From Paenibacillus sp. PastM-3 (GTDB lineage Bacteria > Bacillota > Bacilli > Paenibacillales > Paenibacillaceae), in the NCBI RefSeq assembly GCF_029893965.1, contig NZ_JARXXP010000009.1, positions 1 through 64,000 on the forward strand: a DNA stretch of 64,000 nucleotides. Direction: 5' to 3'. A program made the translations under genes and the position numbers. The notes beneath the pieces are model-generated. The model had not been told where the DNA came from. It saw only the letters and a list, made by a program, of their open reading frames with translations, and did not search any database. Positions 61,236-64,000 of the stretch are shown here, in pieces (within the stretch, counting starts at the first letter, position 1; each line of letters begins with the position of its first letter).

Positions 61236-62078
61236 TTAAATAATGTCGAGCGGAACCTTTCTAGTCGGTTTGGGGAACGCGTCATCCAACATCCCCAAGT
61301 CTTCCTCGGTAAACTTAATCCGTTCTGCCTCGGCATTCTCTTCTACATGCGCTGCTGTCGACGCCTTAGGAATGGCAATCACGTCACCGCTTCTAGTGCA
61401 CCAAGCCAAGAGAATCTGAAGCGGCTTCACGCCATGCCGATCGGCAATCTCCTTAACCGCTGGATGCTCAACCAACCCTTTTCGTAAAGTGCCCGCCTGG
61501 GCGAGCGGACTGTAGGCCATCATCGGGATTTTTCGCTCTCTCAACCAAGGGAGCAGGTCATATTCTACGCCGCGGGAACCGAGATGATACAGCACCTGAT
61601 CGACCATGCAATGCGTCCCTCGCGCGGCATCGAACAGTTCTTTCATATCGTCCGTGTCCAGGTTCGAAACGCCCCATCGCAAAATTTTCCCCTCTTCGAC
61701 CAACTGTTCCATCGCTTCTACCGTTTCGCTTAAAGGAATGCTCCCTCTCCAGTGAAGGAGATAGAGGTCGAGGCGGTCCGTCTTTAACCGCTTCAAGCTT
61801 TGTTCGCAGCTGCGGGCGATGCGATTCAGTCCCGCATTGTGCGGATACACTTTGGATACCAGAAACACTTGGTCTCGTATCCCTTCGATCGCTTCTCCAA
61901 CCAAGGACTCGGATCTGCCGTCGCCATACATTTCAGCCGAATCGATCAGGTTCAATCCAAGCTCCACACCGCGTATTAACGTGCGAAGCTCTTCATTTTT
62001 CCTGGACGGCTCATCCCCCATATACCACGTACCTTGACCGATGCTGGGCAAAGACGTCCCGTCAGGAAGGGTTACCAC
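61236..62078 (-). CDS. Aldo/keto reductase
   Basis: A 280-residue NADPH-dependent oxidoreductase of the AKR superfamily. The catalytic tetrad is visible: Asp in NLIDSAEMYGDG, Tyr in the same block, Lys in VFLVSKVYPHN and His in LYLLHWRG. The C-terminal AIPKASTAAHVEENAEA motif binds the cofactor phosphate. The start is GTG 62078, 5 nt after GGGGGTG. The gene is transcribed away from the nitroreductase. The substrate is unknown. Confidence 0.9.
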   Translation of the reverse strand: MVTLPDGTSLPSIGQGTWYMGDEPSRKNEELRTLIRGVELGLNLIDSAEMYGDGRSESLVGEAIEGIRDQVFLVSKVYPHNAGLNRIARSCEQSLKRLKTDRLDLYLLHWRGSIPLSETVEAMEQLVEEGKILRWGVSNLDTDDMKELFDAARGTHCMVDQVLYHLGSRGVEYDLLPWLRERKIPMMAYSPLAQAGTLRKGLVEHPAVKEIADRHGVKPLQILLAWCTRSGDVIAIPKASTAAHVEENAEAERIKFTEEDLGMLDDAFPKPTRKVPLDII

Positions 62079-62090
62079 GCGCCCACCCCC

Positions 62091-62396
62091 TTATTTTTTT
62101 ACAATATGTTTTCCCGCATCGCCCCGTCCTATACTCCATAGAGAATAGGGCAGGCGATTGATCATAATGGCGACTGCCGCACTCAGTACGAGGGGCAATA
62201 GCAGCGCTATCCGTACATCAGGCCAAGCTTAACCCGAAACTAGAATGCGATGCGTATGCAGCGCTTGATCGATAGAGGTGGCTCCGCATGCCGTCACATC
62301 CGGCTGGCAATTCGGATAAGCCGTATATTCCCGCCCATGCATCAATTCCGGAAGAACGGCCGCGTCTCCCGATACGATCAACACTCTTTTGCTCAT
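62091..62396 (-). pseudogene. Broken DJ-1/PfpI-family gene
   Basis: Start ATG 62396 has a good site (GGAGGG). The frame begins MSKRVLIVSGDAAVLPEL, the usual first strand of DJ-1/PfpI proteins, but jumps directly to a C-terminal block (YTAYPNCQPDVTACGA, then ILVSG) without the central catalytic Cys region. TAA then replaces an expected Gln codon (before AWPD). In-frame reading continues to TAA 62093-62091 through a hydrophobic segment. An internal deletion plus a nonsense change are inferred. Confidence 0.6.
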
Positions 62397-62514
62397 GCAA
62401 ATCCCTCCATTATTGGGTTTATTTTAGTATGCGTTCAACTTTTGAAACCCATTCACGGAGGGAAATATAATAGTGGGACGAGCTCCCGAATCCAATCGAA
62501 AAGAGGAAATCCGC

Positions 62515-63135
62515 ATGCCGCAAGTTACAGCTCAGCCGTTGACCGTCAAGGAGGCGATCGAATCCCGCCACAGCATACGTAAATTCGATCAGGAAGCGAT
62601 CCCGAAACAAGATTTGCTGGAAATGATAAGATTGGCCGGGTTGGCGCCGAGCGCATGGAACCTCCAGCCTTGGCGGTTTCACATCACCGCGGATCCCGCG
62701 ATGAAGGAGAAGCTGCAAGAAGCCGCATACGGCCAGCAGCAAGTTACTTCCGCCCAGGCGGTCGCCATAGTCGCCAGCGATATGGAGGATGTGATGGAAA
62801 AGCTTGCGGATACCGTACATCCGGGACTGTCTGCGGAGAGAAAAGAAGAGGAAACGGCCAATTTGTCCGCTTACTTCGGGCCGATGGGCGTAGAAGAAAG
62901 AGGGCAATGGGGACTCGGGCAAACTTATATCGCGCTCGGATTTCTACTGCTTGCAGCTGAGGGGATGGGATATGCCACTGTCCCGATGCTTGGGTTCGAC
63001 CAGAATAAAGTCAGGGAAATCTTGAATCTTCCTGAACACGTCAAGTTCGCAGCCATGGTGCCGATCGGGCGCAAAGCCGCCGAAGGATACCCCACCCATC
63101 GCCATCCTGTCGACCGAATCGCCATTTTCCATTAA
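62515..63135 (+). CDS. Nitroreductase-family protein
   Basis: A 206-residue FMN-dependent nitroreductase-fold oxidoreductase. The FMN-binding start EAIESRHSIRKFD and LAPSAWNLQPWRFHI are diagnostic, as are AAEGMGYATVPMLGFD and VPIGRKAAEGYPTHRH near the end. The length matches the family. ATG 62515 follows AGAGGA by 8 nt; the open frame extends 14 codons upstream. Natural substrates (quinones, nitro compounds) are not predictable. An aldo-keto reductase and a zinc dehydrogenase nearby make a redox-enzyme neighbourhood. Confidence 0.9.
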   Translation: MPQVTAQPLTVKEAIESRHSIRKFDQEAIPKQDLLEMIRLAGLAPSAWNLQPWRFHITADPAMKEKLQEAAYGQQQVTSAQAVAIVASDMEDVMEKLADTVHPGLSAERKEEETANLSAYFGPMGVEERGQWGLGQTYIALGFLLLAAEGMGYATVPMLGFDQNKVREILNLPEHVKFAAMVPIGRKAAEGYPTHRHPVDRIAIFH

Positions 63136-63348
63136 TCAGGATTCGAAAAGGCAAGCGTACCTATATTATATAAATAGATCTGGACACAGCTGTTTTCATA
63201 GCCATGATGATGTCCGCATCGGGAAATTTAAAGGAACTGGAATTATCCGATCGAAAATACCTTATACCGAATGTATGATCCTCACTCTTCAATTCCATAA
63301 TAGAAGCATGCATGCAAATTCAAGGCATGTCATAACAGGAGGGTGATT

Positions 63349-64000
63349 ATGAAGGCTGTAACTTTCAATGGCATGAAGAATATGCAAGTGAAGCAGGTCG
63401 CGGATCCGACGATTCAGAAAAAAGACGGGATTATCGTAAAGATCACCTCGACGGCCATATGCGGTTCCGATCTCCATATATACCAGGGGGCTATTCAAGC
63501 CCAACCCGGATACGTGGTCGGACATGAACCGATGGGCATCGTCGAAGAAGTGGGCCCTGAGGTGACAAAGGTCAAAAAAGGGGACCGGGTCGTGCTCCCG
63601 TTCAATATATCGTGCGGCAGCTGTCATTACTGCCAGCATGATATGGAGAGCCAATGCGACAACTCCAACCCCAATCCCCAAGTGGATACAGGAGCTTACT
63701 TTGGGTTTACGGAACGTTACGGGAATTATTCGGGCGGACAAGCCGAATTGCTTTACGTGCCGTACGGCAATTTCATGCCGTTCGTTATTCCGGAGTCATG
63801 TGAATTGGAGGATGAGAAGCTCCTGTTCCTGTCCGACGTGCTGCCGACGGCCTATTGGAGCGTGGACAACGGCGGCGTGAAGAAGGGGGATACGGTGGTG
63901 GTGCTCGGCTGCGGCCCCGTCGGCTTGATGGCGCAAAAATTCGCCTGGATGAAAGGGGCCAAACGGGTCATCGCGATCGACAATCTCCCGTACCGGCTGA
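63349..64000 (+). CDS. Zinc-dependent alcohol dehydrogenase (3' partial)
   Basis: The first 217 residues of an MDR-superfamily zinc dehydrogenase run off the window end. The catalytic zinc ligands are in TAICGSDLHIYQG (Cys) and VVGHEPMGIVEEVG (His-Glu), and the structural zinc site begins CGSCHYCQHDMESQC. The cofactor-binding Rossmann motif VVVLGCGPVGLMAQ is present. The long insert after the fourth Cys, with TERYGNYSGGQAE, resembles glutathione-independent formaldehyde dehydrogenase-like members. GGAGGGTGATT precedes the ATG. Confidence 0.9.
   Translation, partial: MKAVTFNGMKNMQVKQVADPTIQKKDGIIVKITSTAICGSDLHIYQGAIQAQPGYVVGHEPMGIVEEVGPEVTKVKKGDRVVLPFNISCGSCHYCQHDMESQCDNSNPNPQVDTGAYFGFTERYGNYSGGQAELLYVPYGNFMPFVIPESCELEDEKLLFLSDVLPTAYWSVDNGGVKKGDTVVVLGCGPVGLMAQKFAWMKGAKRVIAIDNLPYRL

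Overview
The window looks like chromosome of a Paenibacillus-type Firmicute. The evidence is about 50% GC, strong AGGAGG ribosome binding sites with frequent GTG and TTG starts, YesM/YesN-type two-component genes, a copper-amine-oxidase stalk protein, an SLH-anchored pectinase, and abundant transport and pectin-degradation genes. The genus is inferred from gene content; no 16S gene is present.

Layout. Positions 1-160 hold the end of an IS3-family element. 0.5-3 kb: a small HTH protein and an amino-acid permease. 3-6 kb: a PL11-type rhamnogalacturonan lyase and a VOC protein. 6.3-12.8 kb: a complete iron/organophosphate-type ABC importer followed by a YesM/YesN pair. 12.9 kb: tRNA-Lys(CTT). 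13.1-16.3 kb: a siderophore importer with divergent promoters under two Fur boxes. 16.5-22.2 kb: housekeeping and hypothetical genes (LLM oxidoreductase, CDP-alcohol transferase, CPBP protease, a secreted FMN-bind-like protein). 22.7-28.4 kb: a very large SLH-anchored PL9-type pectate lyase. 28.7-42.4 kb: glycosyltransferase, M3 peptidase, LysR and AraC regulators, a phosphotransferase, YdeI and DUF1801 proteins, phosphoesterases, nucleotidyltransferase and a UvrA paralog. 44.5-47.7 kb: a sugar ABC importer without its own ATPase. 47.8-51.3 kb: amidase, nucleotidyltransferase and stalk protein. 51.5-53.4 kb: the decayed remains of an oligopeptide ABC operon. 53.6-61 kb: a signalling block (hybrid kinase; LOV photoreceptor/PP2C phosphatase/anti-sigma-type kinase; STAS protein; chemoreceptor). 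61.2-64 kb: aldo-keto reductase, a broken DJ-1/PfpI gene, nitroreductase and a truncated zinc alcohol dehydrogenase.

Two things stand out. First, five intergenic elements of 185-192 bp share one body plan: four short units, two direct then two inverted, at nearly fixed start-to-start distances (50/61/50 in four copies of one sequence family, 51/63/51 in one copy of an unrelated family). The unit sequence and the spacing are conserved; the sequence between units is not. Second, the 56.4-61 kb operon places a LOV domain with the flavin-adduct cysteine on a protein carrying both a SpoIIE-type phosphatase and an RsbW-type kinase domain. It is translationally coupled to its probable STAS substrate and followed by a chemoreceptor, which suggests a blue-light-controlled partner switch.

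Several loci are visibly decaying: the Opp/Dpp relic, two VOC or hypothetical fragments, a DJ-1/PfpI fragment and a metallophosphoesterase that has lost its core. One phosphotransferase gene is followed, in frame after its stop, by 33 copies of a hexanucleotide repeat.
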